NCBI RefSeq assembly: GCF_000313135.1
Contig: NW_004457702.1
Location: 860,001-924,000 of the forward strand
Length of the DNA stretch: 64,000 nt
Source: Acanthamoeba castellanii str. Neff
Lineage: Eukaryota > Discosea > Longamoebia > Acanthamoebidae
Reading direction: 5' to 3'
In this document: positions 11,548 through 22,388 of the stretch, piece after piece
Layout of the letters: every line of letters begins with the position of its first letter
How positions within the stretch are numbered: position 1 is the first letter of the stretch
Program-made: the position numbers and the translations under genes
The notes under the pieces: generated by a model
The model's input: only the letters and a program-made list of their open reading frames with translations
Told to the model about the DNA's origin: nothing
The model's database searches: none

Positions 11548-12051
11548 TTATTCATGGAGCTTGCCAGCGTTGGCCCATTGGGAAAGCAGGCTGAGTGTCT
11601 TAGTGTGGGATGGTGTGAAGAGCTCTGGTGCGAGCTTGCTCATGTGCTCGAGGAAGGCGGCGACCGACACAGCCTGCATGCGTGACAGGCCCTTGGTCCT
11701 GAGACCCGAAGGTCCCTGCGTGAGCAAGTAGGGCACCACTGTTCGGCCAACGTCGCCCTCAGGATCGTGCAGGACGCTGGTCATGAAGGAGGGAATGTAG
11801 AATCGGAACCCAGCGGCATCAAGGAAGCAGAGTTCGTGTCGATGTTTGAAGAGGGTGTTGAGGGGAACCTCGCTCCAGTTCCTTGTTGCATCATCTCGAG
11901 GAGCAGACTTGACTTGCTTGCAGTCGGGGGTCCAGCACACGTCCGCCTGGCGTGCCTGGGGAAGGGAAAGGCCCGAGCCCAGCGTGACGCCGGCGAAGGC
12001 GTCGGAGATCTGCCTGATGAGCTTGTTGTTTATGTCTTCTTGTTGAGCCAT
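11548..12051 (-). CDS. DUF6714-like protein, intronless
   Basis: Single-exon reading frame of 167 residues. ATG at 12049-12051 (MAQQEDINN), stop at 11548-11550. The core contains WSEVPLNTLFKHRHE, then FLDAAGFRFYIPSFM, then QAVSVAAFLEHM. The pattern of an acidic/aromatic stretch, a RFYLP-like motif and a C-terminal helix resembles the mainly bacterial DUF6714 family, whose function is unknown. No signal peptide or membrane segment. Absence of introns among intron-rich neighbours and a bacterial-type family suggest acquisition from a bacterium, but a chance loss of introns is possible. Divergent from DDX11, with 293 bp between starts. Confidence 0.75.
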   Translation of the reverse strand: MAQQEDINNKLIRQISDAFAGVTLGSGLSLPQARQADVCWTPDCKQVKSAPRDDATRNWSEVPLNTLFKHRHELCFLDAAGFRFYIPSFMTSVLHDPEGDVGRTVVPYLLTQGPSGLRTKGLSRMQAVSVAAFLEHMSKLAPELFTPSHTKTLSLLSQWANAGKLHE

Positions 12052-12344
12052 GGTGCTATTGGAGTAGTTGGTGTGCTTTCGCCGAGGTTGTGTCGCCTTT
12101 TGGCTGTGACATTGTCGGGGCGTGTGTCATTCGGGCAGGCCATTAAGAGAAAATTGAAGGAACAGAACTCGCCTCTCAATGCACTGCCAAACGCAACCAA
12201 GTTGCTCCGCTCGGCAGTCAGTGGGGAGACCACACTGAGGCCAACGGTAAAAATAATGATATTTTAGTTTATTTTAGCAGATAGTTTGGCGCCTTTTTTG
12301 TTGCTGGCACAAAACGCCAAGTCGCATTTGCGGTACAAGCGAAA
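12052..12344. promoter_or_regulatory. Divergent promoter region
   Basis: 293 bp between divergent start codons of the DUF6714-like gene (-) and the DDX11-like helicase (+). It is less GC-rich than the coding flanks, with AT-rich segments near 12250-12290. No specific element identified. Confidence 0.4.
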
Positions 12345-15300
12345 ATGAAGCAGGAAGATGTTGAAGATGGAGGCCTCAGTATGCGCGAGGGTCGGCAAGC
12401 GCAGGCAAACAAAAACAAAGATGAACGAAGATTTCCCTTCCCGTTTCCGCCGTATGCCATTCAGCGGCAGTTCATGAATGAGATGTACGCGGTTCTGGAT
12501 AAGGGCGGCCTGGGCATCTTCGAAAGCCCCACGGGCACGGTGCGACCCTGTCCCTCTTCTTCACCGCGCAATCTGATTGCGCATTTCTTAGTCTTTTATT
12601 TTCTATCACATGCGCAGGGCAAGTCGTTAAGCATCATCTGCAGCGCCCTGCAGTGGCTGAGAGACAACGAAAACAACCTTGACCTTGACGACGCAGCGGC
12701 CTTGGACGACAAGCCAACTGCGCTCCAACCAACGGACACCGCCGACAAAACAAACAAAAAAGAAGAGGCGGCAGGTGCGTACCCACTCGCTGCCCGAACA
12801 AGGTGGTGCTCAGCTTACATCGCAGATGGTGCGCAGCATCTGCGACAACCGCGTCAGCTACACCTGAACTGGATTGGATCACTGCAGCCTACCAGAAGAT
12901 GCAGGAGAAGAAGAGGTGCGTCTGCACACCTCGCCACACATGTGATTGTCATCGCGTACAATACGCTCACAGCCAATGACTGATATCAGGGCGCTCGAAC
13001 TGGAAGAGCAGAAGGAGAAGCGACTAAAGCAGCAGAAGCGGCTGGAGAAGCTACAGGAAGCGGAGCCAGACCACCCAAGTGCGCGAGTGCCCCAACTCCA
13101 ATCATTGGTACAATCATGCCTATGGCCTCACTAACCATGTGCGTGTGCGGTGTGTGCAGATAAAAAGAGGAAAGTGGCTTGGCTCTCGGGCGGCAAAGGC
13201 GCAGGCGGAAAAGCTCACCAGCAGCAGAAGCCCGACCTGTCGTTCATCGACGAAATGATACGCCGCAGCGAGGAAAAGGAAAAGCGCAAGCAGGAGGGCG
13301 AGGGCGACGGTGATGGCACGCACAGCGACGACGAGTTCTGTCTGGCCGAGTACGAGAGCGAAGACGAAGACGAGCGCCCACCGCCGGACGTGACGGCGAC
13401 GTCGAGGGGAGGCAAGGACAAGAAGGGTCACAAGTCCAAGCGAGAGATGCTCAAGGGCCTGTACCTCGATTCGCAAGAGGACGACGAAGCCGACGGCGAA
13501 GGCGAAGAGGAGCTGCACGTCCGCAAGGCACGTAATCACCACACACTCGCTTTCGAAGTGCACAGACACGCCCTGGACTCATCGCCGCGTGTTGTGTGTC
13601 GTGCCGTGACGTGTTGTGGCGTGTGAGTGTGCGATATCACAGCTCTATTACTGTAGTCGCACGCACTCCCAGCTGCGTCAATTCGTGGGCGAAGTACGTT
13701 GCTTGTATTTCCACTTTGCGCCAATCTTCCAACACTCGACTCATGGACGGCACACCAGGTCAAGCGAACCGAGTTTGCAGACCGCATGCGAGTGGTGACC
13801 CTGGGCTCGCGCAAGAACCTGTGCGTGAACGCCAAAGTGAAGGTAAACCGTTTCGTGTCGTCCGTATGTGTGGCCACTGTGCTCACGCGCAGCGGTCCCC
13901 GCAGAAACTGTCGAGCGTGGGCGCGATCAACGACCGATGCCTCGACATGCAGAAGCAGAAGACCCTCGTGACCGGTGAAGACATCCCCGGCCTCTCATAT
14001 GCAGCACGCACGCGCACCGCACACGCAATACTCAGCAACATCCCCTTCATCACCACAGAGGAAGAAAACATGTTTGGGAAGGCCAAGAAGTCCGTCGTGC
14101 TCTCCAAGTGCGAGTGGTACGAACAGAGCTCGCAGAAGCTCTATCGCGACCACGTGTTGGTACGGCGCATGCACCCACCACACGACACGCGCACACGCAC
14201 CCGACACACGCCATTTATCGTTTTCACCCTCCGGCTTCGGTCCCTGCACAGCTCAAGGTGAGGGACATCGAGGAGCTGGTGCAGTTGGGCGAGAAGCAGA
14301 GGGCGTGCCCCTACTACGGCACCCGCGCCGCCGTGCCTTCGGTCGAGGTGCGTACGCCCTCTGGCGCTGGCGCCCCCTTGCTCGCTCAAGCACGCACGCG
14401 CTGGTCCACCTATAAAAGAAACGTTTGCCCTCTGCAGGTGGTGGCTCTGCCCTATAACATGCTCCTGCACAGGGCCACCCGCGAATCGCTGGGCGTCGAT
14501 CTCAAGGTACGGACGACTAGCCTTGGGCGCCGCGGCGGCTGGGTACCTGGCGGTAAATGTCAAGCGCTGACCTGGCTGGGTGTGGGGACGTACGTACAAC
14601 AGGGCAACATCGTGGTCGTGGACGAGGCGCACAACCTCGTGGACGCCATCAACGAAATGTACTCCACACAGCTCACCCTACGCCAGGTACTTGCTGACGT
14701 CCACTCGCGTGAGTGGGCTCCATTGATGGTGATGGCCGTGACGATGATGCTGATGATGATGTGCCGCGCATTCATCCACAGTTGACGCAGGCAGAGTCAC
14801 AGCTGGATCAGTACAGAGCGCGGTACCAAAACCGACTCAAGGCCAAGAATCTGAGTTATATCCGCCAGATCCTGGTGATCGTTCGCGCCTTCATCAAGCT
14901 CCTCCAGAACCCGCACGCGTGGCCGGCGTCTGCGTCGGCCGGCGCCGCCGGCGCTGCAGTCGCGGCCACCTCGTCCTCGCTCGCCCTGCCCACCTTCACG
15001 CACCACGCCACCCAGGAGTCGGAGGAGAAGACGCAGATCAGCACCAGCAACGACTTCCTCTTCGCCACCAAGATCGACAACATGAACCTCTTCAAGATCG
15101 AAAAGTACATCCAACGCTCCGAGATCGTCAAGAAGGTACGTACCTTCGTCCCGCGCAAGATTTCATTTGCCCCATACTTGTGCATGGGGGGCTCTTCCTG
15201 TTTATTAATGACCACTCTTGTACCATGCGTGCGTGTGGTGTTGCGTGGTGTCGTGTGTCATCGTAGCTGAACGGATTTGTCGAGAAATACGAGTCGTCTG

Positions 15301-17716
15301 AGGTGCAAGTACACATCTCTGACGATGGTATGCTCACAACGCACGGCACACGGCACACGGCACACGGCACACGGCACACGGCACACGGCACACGGCACAC
15401 GGCACACGGCACACGGCACACGGCACACGGCACACGGCACACGGCACACGGCACACGGCACACGGCACACGGCACACGGCACACGGCACACGGCACACGG
15501 CACACGGCACACGGCACACGGCACACGGCACACGGCACACGGCACACGGCACACGGCACACGGCACACGCACGTCAATGATACATAAAACTGACCGACGG
15601 TTGTTGGCTCCAAGGCGAGGAGATCGAGGTGGAGGGTCGCTCGCGGCCCGCCATGGGCGCCGTGGAGGCTTTCCTCCTCTCGCTCACCAACGCCGACGCC
15701 GACGGACGCCTCCTGCTCTCCCACAACCCTCGTACGGCTTTCCCCTGCCCCCCCCCCGCCGTACGCACGATGATCGTGTTAACGAACGACACACGGCCGC
15801 ACACACGCACACGCACACACGCACACGCACACGCACACGCACACAACGCTCAGGCAAGGTGGGCGAGTCGAGCCTCAAGTTCATCCTCCTCAACCCGGCC
15901 AAACACTTTCGGGAGGTGGTGGCCGAGGCCAGGGCGGTCGTGCTGGCCGGCGGCACCATGCACCCGGTACTCTCCTCCACTTCCACCCGCCTCGCCAGAA
16001 GAGCGCTCGGGACCTGTTTGGTGTGCGGCGCGTTGGCACCGGTTGCTGACCGCACACACACCACCGCACACACGCACACACGCACACGCACACACGCACC
16101 ACCGCACGCGCAGATCCCGGATCTGGTGTTCCAATTGTTCGGACCTGAAGCTGAGGTGCCGGAGCCCATCAAGCCCAAGCTCGTCGGCCTGCGGTCCTTC
16201 TCCTGCGGTACTTCCCCACCCGTAGCCTCCCCCCATCTAGCAGCCCTCCTTCGCACCAGGCCAGGGTCAATTGACCCCCCCCCTCCTTCGTTCTTCGTTA
16301 CATACGAAGGTCACGTCATCACGAGCGAGAGCCTGCTGACCCTGTGCGTGGGCAGCGGACCGTCCGACGTGCCGTTCGACTTTGCCTGGCAGAACCGGTC
16401 CTCCGCCGCCATGGTCCATTCCTCCCGACGACCTGGGGAGCAGTCACGATTTACGGCCTATTCGCTGATTGGGTTGGGTTCCTCTTCTTCTTCTTCTTCT
16501 CCTCCTCTTCTTCTTTCAATCTTCACCAGATCGAGGAGCTGGGCCGGTTGGTGCTCAACATGTGCAACCTCGTGCCCGACGGCGTGGTCATGTTCTTCCC
16601 GTCCTACCACTACGAACAGCAGGTTACCACTACCACCACTGCTGTGTGTGTGCGTGTGTGCGTGTGTGCGTGTGTGTGCGTGTGCGGTGGTGATTGGGTT
16701 CATTGCTGGTGTGGCGACACAAATGCGATTCTCGCTCGCTGACGTGCGGCCGGGCGGACCCAGGTGATATCGACCTGGGAGACGTCGGGCATGCTGGCCA
16801 AGATCAACGCCAGGAAGAAGGTGCTGCGGGAGCCCAGGGCGGCGTCGATGATCGGCCAGGTCCTCGAAGAGTACAAGGACGCCATCGACGCCAACTTCAC
16901 TCCCACCGGCGCCGCAGCGAGCGTACGCAACACGACACACACCGCACAAAACGACACGCAACACGCACCACCGCACGACACGACACGACACGACACGACA
17001 CGCGCGCAAATGGTGACGTCGAGGTGGTTTGTGATCGCGCAGACGTCGCGCCAGCGGGGTGCGATACTGAGCGCGGTGGTGGGCGGCAAGATGTCCGAGG
17101 GCATCAACTTCTCCGACGGCCTGGGCCGCTGCGTCGTCATGGTCGGCCTGCCCTACCCGAACCCGCGCGACCCCGTCCTCGTCGAGAAGATGAAGTACAT
17201 CAGCGCCAAGGCAGCTGCCGCCGCCGCTTCAACATCGTCATCTTCATCATCATCATCGTCGTGGTCGTCATCGTCGTCACCGGCGAGGCGTGCAATGTCG
17301 GCGCCGGTGATGTCTGCGCGGCAGTACTACGAGAACGCGTGCATGCGGGCGGTCAACCAGTCGATCGGGCGGTCGATCAGGCACGCGGGTGACTACGCGA
17401 CCATCCTGCTGGTGGACCACCGCTACATGCGCCCGGAGATCACCAGCAAGCTGCCCCGCTGGATCGCCGCCACCATGCCCCCGTGCGTGCTCCTTTCGCG
17501 CTCGTGTGTCGTGTGGTGTGGTGTGTCGTGTGAGTGTCGTGTCGTGTGCTCACCGCGTTCATTAGGAACGGCGCCGATCCGAGCAAGCCGTTCACATTCG
17601 GCCAGGCGTTTGGACACACGCGCGCCTTCTTCCAGAACAAGCGGGAGCGCCAGGCCGCCATTGAGAACCAACGTCGCTCCGCGCGAGAAGGCAACAACCA
17701 CTGCCCCAACAAGTAA
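12345..17716 (+). CDS. DDX11: DDX11/CHL1-type Fe-S DNA helicase
   Basis: XPD/RAD3-family 5'-3' DNA helicase, the relative acting in sister-chromatid cohesion and G-quadruplex or flap unwinding. ATG at 12345, stop TAA at 17714-17716, many exons. Order: Q-like [16 protein letters not shown] (about 12440), Walker A ESPTGTGKS (about 12523-12630), an acidic/lysine-rich insert (13000-13530) as in DDX11, motif Ia [12 protein letters not shown] (13650), Fe-S region with candidate cysteines in KNLCVN, NDRCLD, LSKCEW and RACPYYGTR (13810-14330), Walker [12 protein letters not shown] (14615), motif [13 protein letters not shown] (15945), FFPSYHYE (16600), [12 protein letters not shown] (17095) and motif [11 protein letters not shown] (17355). 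HRYMRPEI and a short tail follow. DDX11 identity over FANCJ/RTEL1 rests on the insert and C-terminus. Confidence 0.95.
15342..15569. repeat. CGGCACA 7-mer minisatellite, about 32 copies
   Basis: 228 bp of almost perfect tandem CGGCACA inside a DDX11 intron, the purest array in the window. Because 7 is not a multiple of 3, all frames read through it, creating long artefactual open frames on both strands. The flanking exons join as [12 protein letters not shown], so the array is spliced out. Confidence 0.97.
15784..15846. repeat. CACACG repeat in DDX11 intron
   Basis: Short CA-rich tract of CACACG/CGCACA units just before the exon encoding KVGESSLKF; it ends at an intron acceptor. Confidence 0.85.
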
Positions 17717-17840
17717 ACCCTCTTCTTGCGAAAGAAGCTCTGCGTCACAGTCGTGTCGTGTTGCGAGTTGTGTGTTGTGTGTTGTAGACAAAAACGATGG
17801 TACATGGGTCGTGTGCGGTGCGGTGCGGTGTGTTGTGTTG

Positions 17841-19993
17841 TCAGTCGTCGTGCAGCTGACGTCGGGCGATGTGGCGCCACACGAAGCGGCCGACGGCCTG
17901 AATCGAGCGCTCAACCTCGCGGTGGGACGACGGGTCGTGGAAGACCTGGTAGGCGTGGTTCATGTGCTCGCCCACGTCGAGCTCCACCTCGAGCCCGGCG
18001 TCGACGCACTTGGCGTGGAGGGCCTGGATGTCGGCCAGCAGCGGCTCCTCCCCGCCCGCGGTCAGCATCACCGGCGGCAGGCCCTGCAGGTCGCCGTAGA
18101 TCGGCGAGATGTACGGCGACAGCACGTCGGGCGTCGTCGTCGTCGTCGTATTCTCTTCGCTTTCGTTCTTCCTGTCGTCGTTCTTCTTCGCATTCTTGTT
18201 GTTGTTGGCGACGCCATCGTAGTCGCTGGTGCCGAGATAGGCGTCGATGAAGCGGCGGGCGAGGCCCGACTGGGAGCGGTGGCTGGCCGGCTGGGCGTAG
18301 GACTCAGGCTTCATCACGCTGCTCGACTCGCTCAGGTCGACCCACGGCGACATCAGGAACGCGCACAGCGGGAACGCCGGCGGCGTCTTGCGCGACGGCA
18401 ATGCAATGGGTAGCTTGGTATTCCCCTTCACCGTCTTCTTGTCCTGCTCGTCGCTTTCGCTTTCGCTTTCGTTCTCTTCGTGGTCGTCGTCACCGTTATT
18501 CGTAGCCGACGCGGCGTCATCGCGCATCTGGCGGATGAGGAATAGGAGCGCCAGCACGAGGCACCCGCCGGCCGAGTCGCCCGCGAGGACCACCTTCTCC
18601 GGCGGCACGTTTCCTCCGTTCTCGTCGATCAGCCTAACCATCTCATGTGTTAGTCCATCAGTGTGTGTCGTGTTGTGTGGTGTCATGCGTGTCATGTGTG
18701 TGCGTGTCGTGTCATGTGTGTGTCGTACCAGAGATAGGCGTGGAGGCATTCCTGGAGGGCGGTGGGGAAGCGGACGTGCGGACTGAGCGAGTAGTCGACG
18801 GCCAGGAAACGAAGCCCTTTCATCTCCCGACTGAAGTGCCACAGACACCGACGGTAGGTGGTGGACGACCCCACGCAGAAGCCGCCGCCGTGGAGGTAGA
18901 GGACCGTCGCGGCCGGCTTCTCCTCGTCTTCCTCTCCATTTCCATTTTCTACATTTCCATTTGGGCCGTGTACGCTGGCATCGCCCCCTGATGTCGATCG
19001 AAACTGGTTGTCCCGGCCGAGGTTGTCGTTCTCGCTCTTGATGCGACGCTTCGATAGCTTGACACGCGTGGTGGAGGCGAGGTCGTCCATTTGCGTAGAC
19101 GAAGATGGCGAAGAAGATGAAGTAGAGGTGGCAAGAGTGGATGACGATTTCGATAGATTCTTGAGCTCGACCTCCTCGTCTTCGTGCGACTTGCTTCGGT
19201 AGGCCACCTTGCCCCCTCGCGAATTGCTCTCCGATTTCGACAGAATGGCCCGATTCTCGAGGTGACGTCCATCATTCTTCTTCTTCTTCTCATTCTTGTC
19301 GTTGTTGGGTCGTCGCTGGGCGAACGGGCTGCGGTACTGGACCATGTCCGCCCGGATGCCGCCGCAGTAGACGATGCGGATCGAGCTCGTCTCGGCCGGC
19401 GGGTCGGCCGCGAAGTCGGCCGACAGCTGGCACAGGTCGGTGAGGCTGAAGCGGTGGTGGTTGCGCAGGAGGGCCTGGCCCATCTCGTGCTGCACCTCGA
19501 ACCCGACCGACCACGAGGCGTAGGCCGCGCCCTTCCAGGCCCGGCGCGTCAGGGCCAGCGGCACGGCCAGGCCCATGGACGACCCGAGCCGCAGCAGCTT
19601 GGCCTTGCTCACCCTCTTCGCGGTGGCCGCGGTTGGTGTTGTCGTGGTTGCGGTAGCTGAAGTTGACGAGCTCAAAGTGGTGATAGAGGAGGAGGAGGAA
19701 GAGGAGGAGCTGGCCAACACCTCGAGCGGTGTGCCGTCGTCCATGGCGTTGGTAGTGACACTAATTTGAAGCGAAGGCGCGGACGCGGAAGAAAAGAACG
19801 AAAGCGAGGAAGAAAGAGCGAAGGAGCGATTGTCGCCGCCGGCGGCGAAGAATGAAAGCGGCGAAGAGGAGGTGAAAAGGAGCGAGAGGGAGGCGAAGTG
19901 GGCGAAGCAGAGGTAGGAGGAGAAGACGACGGAGACGCCCAGGAGGAGAGAGGGCAGCTGCACGTTCACCAGCTCAACGAGCAGTGTCAACAT
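17841..19993 (-). CDS. Hormone-sensitive-lipase-type alpha/beta hydrolase with low-complexity inserts
   Basis: Probable membrane-associated carboxylesterase or lipase. Stop TGA at 17841-17843; ATG at 19991-19993 (MLTLLVELVN) gives a hydrophobic N-terminus with two possible membrane spans. An in-frame upstream region to 20233 exists but looks untranslated. Two exons, one intron near 18657-18740. HSL-family signatures: oxyanion YLHGGGFCVGS (about 18880), VDYSLSPHVRFPTA (about 18780), nucleophile LAGDSAGG (about 18575), SPWVDL (about 18335), then EEPLLAD and MNHAYQVFHD supplying the Asp and His of the triad (about 18040 and 17955). Long Ser/Lys/Asn/Glu-rich insertions separate the conserved blocks: about 150 residues before HGGG, about 40 after GDSAG and about 30 before the GDLQGLPP segment. 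Converges on DDX11 with 124 bp between stops. Confidence 0.9.
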
Positions 19994-20449
19994 CAACTCG
20001 AGAAAACTAAACTTCAAAGATTGGATGGGTGGAAGTGAGAAGAAGGTGGAGAAGATGAGTGTAGATGGGAGTGAAGGAGAAGGAGAAAAAAGAAGAGTAC
20101 TTGAACCAACCAAGGAGTGTACTCGGGCTAATAACAGCCTCGTGGTGGTTGCGGCCTGTTTTGGTTTACGCGAAGATTTCGGCCTCCAATCCTGTGCTTC
20201 GCCGACTGCGAAATATCTCACGACTTCGCCCAACGCGGGGAGATTGAATTTCCCATTTCTTTCATTGGTGGTCTCGAAAGAATTTCATTCCAATTTCTTT
20301 CCACCAATTTTTTATCTGAGAATGTGAAGAATGCAGTACATTACTCGGAGCATTCATACCCAATCGTTTATATACCACGTAAATAGTCGCCGAGCCAACC
20401 GGACCGTTTCAAAAAGCGGTCGCAAGCCACTTGGATTGAGCTGCTCGCG
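19994..20449. other. Intergenic divergent promoter region
   Basis: 456 bp between divergent starts of the hydrolase (-) and the P450 (+). The half nearer the P450 is AT-richer (20250-20400). No gene supported; the open frame running out of the hydrolase toward 20233 lacks family similarity. Confidence 0.4.
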
Positions 20450-22342
20450 ATGTTGATGCTGGCAGCTGCTTGCGTGGTGGTCATTGGGGTGGTTCGCTGG
20501 TTCGTCGAGCGCAAGGTTTGGTTTCAATCCCTTTTATGTTTATTTAAATTATAGTTCCCTTTTTTTAATTTTAAATTGGCAGAGGCTTGGCCTGCCGGGT
20601 CCGTGGGGCGTCCCGTTCGTGTACAACTGGCTCGACGGCCTTGCCAACCAGGGCCGCATTTACGACTGGTTCGTCGACAATACTGACAAGGTACCAACTA
20701 CCACAAAGCCTCCCACGTGGTGCCGCACACACAACATGACACACGCACACACGCACACGCACGCACACACACGCACACACACGCACATACACGCACGCAC
20801 CGCACGCACACGCACGCACGCACACACACGCACGCACACGCACACACACGCACATACACACACACACGCACATGGCACGTAGTACGGAGGGGTGTGGGCC
20901 GTGACGGGGCCGGGCAAGCCCTGGATCGTGGCCGTCAACGATCCCGAGTCCGTCGACCACATCCTGCGCACCAACTTTGAGAACTACGTCAAGAGTACCC
21001 ACCAACACGACCAGCCCTCAGCTTGATCACTGGCACTGGTCTGCTAACAATTCTTTGTTGTTGTAAACACCACCAGGCGATCGCATCATCGACATTCTGC
21101 ACGATTTCCTGGGCGATGGGTGCGTGCCGTGTTGTGTGCAACGCGTGTTGTGATCGTGTGTCGTGTGTCGTGTGTCGTGTGTCGTGTGTCGTGTGTCGTG
21201 TGTCGTGTGTCGTGTGTCGTGTGTCGTGTGTCGTGTGTCGTGTCGTGTGTCGTGTGTCGTGTGTCGTGTGTCGTGTGTGTTGCTGACACTTTGTTATGGC
21301 ACCCAAGAATATTCAACACCAACGGGCGGAACTGGAAGCAGCAGCGGCAGACGGCCAGTCACCTGTTCAAGGTGCGGGAGCTGAGGCACATGGCCGAGAT
21401 CTTCCTCTCGCACGGCCGCCAGGTGGTCGACATCCTCCAGGTGGCCGCCACCGGTGACAAGCAACCGCAAGTCGACATGCAGGAACTGTTCGCCCGCTTC
21501 ACCCTCGACTCCATCGCAGGTTTCCACCATGGCCCCTTCCCTCTTCTTTGAGGTTTTGCCTGCAGTCGACTCATTACCTCCTCTGCGCGTTCGTGCGTGC
21601 GTGCGTGCGATTGGCGTTGTGTGCGGTGTCGTGTGTGTCGTGCGGGAGCAGAGATTGCGTTTGGCAAGAAGATTGGATCGCTGGAGAGGCCGGTGTCGTT
21701 CTCAGTCGCCTTCAACACGGCCCAGCTCGTCAGCGACTCCCGGTTCCAGAAGTTCTGGTGGAAGGTACCTTGTAACACCTCCACTCGCCCCGTCCCGGTC
21801 GGAACTAAACCAGTTGTTGCGTGTGCGATGATGCGCGTGTCGTGTGCGTGTCGTGTGCGTGTCGTGTGCGTGTCGTGTGCGTGTCGTGTGCGTGTCGTGT
21901 GCGTGTCGTGTGCGTGTCGTGTGCGTGTCGTGTGCGTGTCGTGTGCGTGTCGTGTCGTGTCGTGTCGTGTGCGTGTCGTGTGCGTGTCGTGTCGTGTCGT
22001 GTCGTGTCGTGTCGTGTGCGGTTGTGCGTGTGCCATTGTGTCGTGTGTGTCGTGTGTCGTGTGTTGCCGTGTTGCCGTGAGTCTGCAGCGAATGCCGTGG
22101 ATCAAAAGCGAGAGGGACATGAGCGCGGCGGTGAAGGTGATGGACGAGTTCGCCTACGGCATCATCAAGGAAAGGCGGCAGGACCCCGACATCGGCGACA
22201 AAACCGGTAAACCCAAAGATCATAACAAGCTGCATAGTTCGTTTCACCACAATTTTGAAAATTGCCATCTGTGTGCGTGTGTGTGTGTTGTGCGGTGGTG
22301 CGTGTGCGGTGGTGCGTGTCCACGTTGTGTGTGTGTGTGTGT

Positions 22343-22388
<46 letters not shown>

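Noticed and set aside
13120..13569. Leu/Val-rich minus-strand frame resembling a membrane protein
   Set aside because: It is the antisense of the Glu/Asp/Lys-rich DDX11 insert.
15342..15569. Possible CRISPR-like array
   Set aside because: There are no spacers; the unit is a contiguous 7-bp tandem repeat in a eukaryotic intron.
15277..15770. Long open frames encoding HGTRHTA or CRVPCAV heptapeptide repeats on both strands
   Set aside because: They are translations of the CGGCACA 7-mer array in a DDX11 intron; conserved DDX11 exons on both sides join cleanly across it.
18692..20233. N-terminal extension of the lipase to 20233
   Set aside because: The frame is open, but the added residues are low-complexity and the ATG at 19993 begins the first plausible membrane segment; likely 5' UTR.
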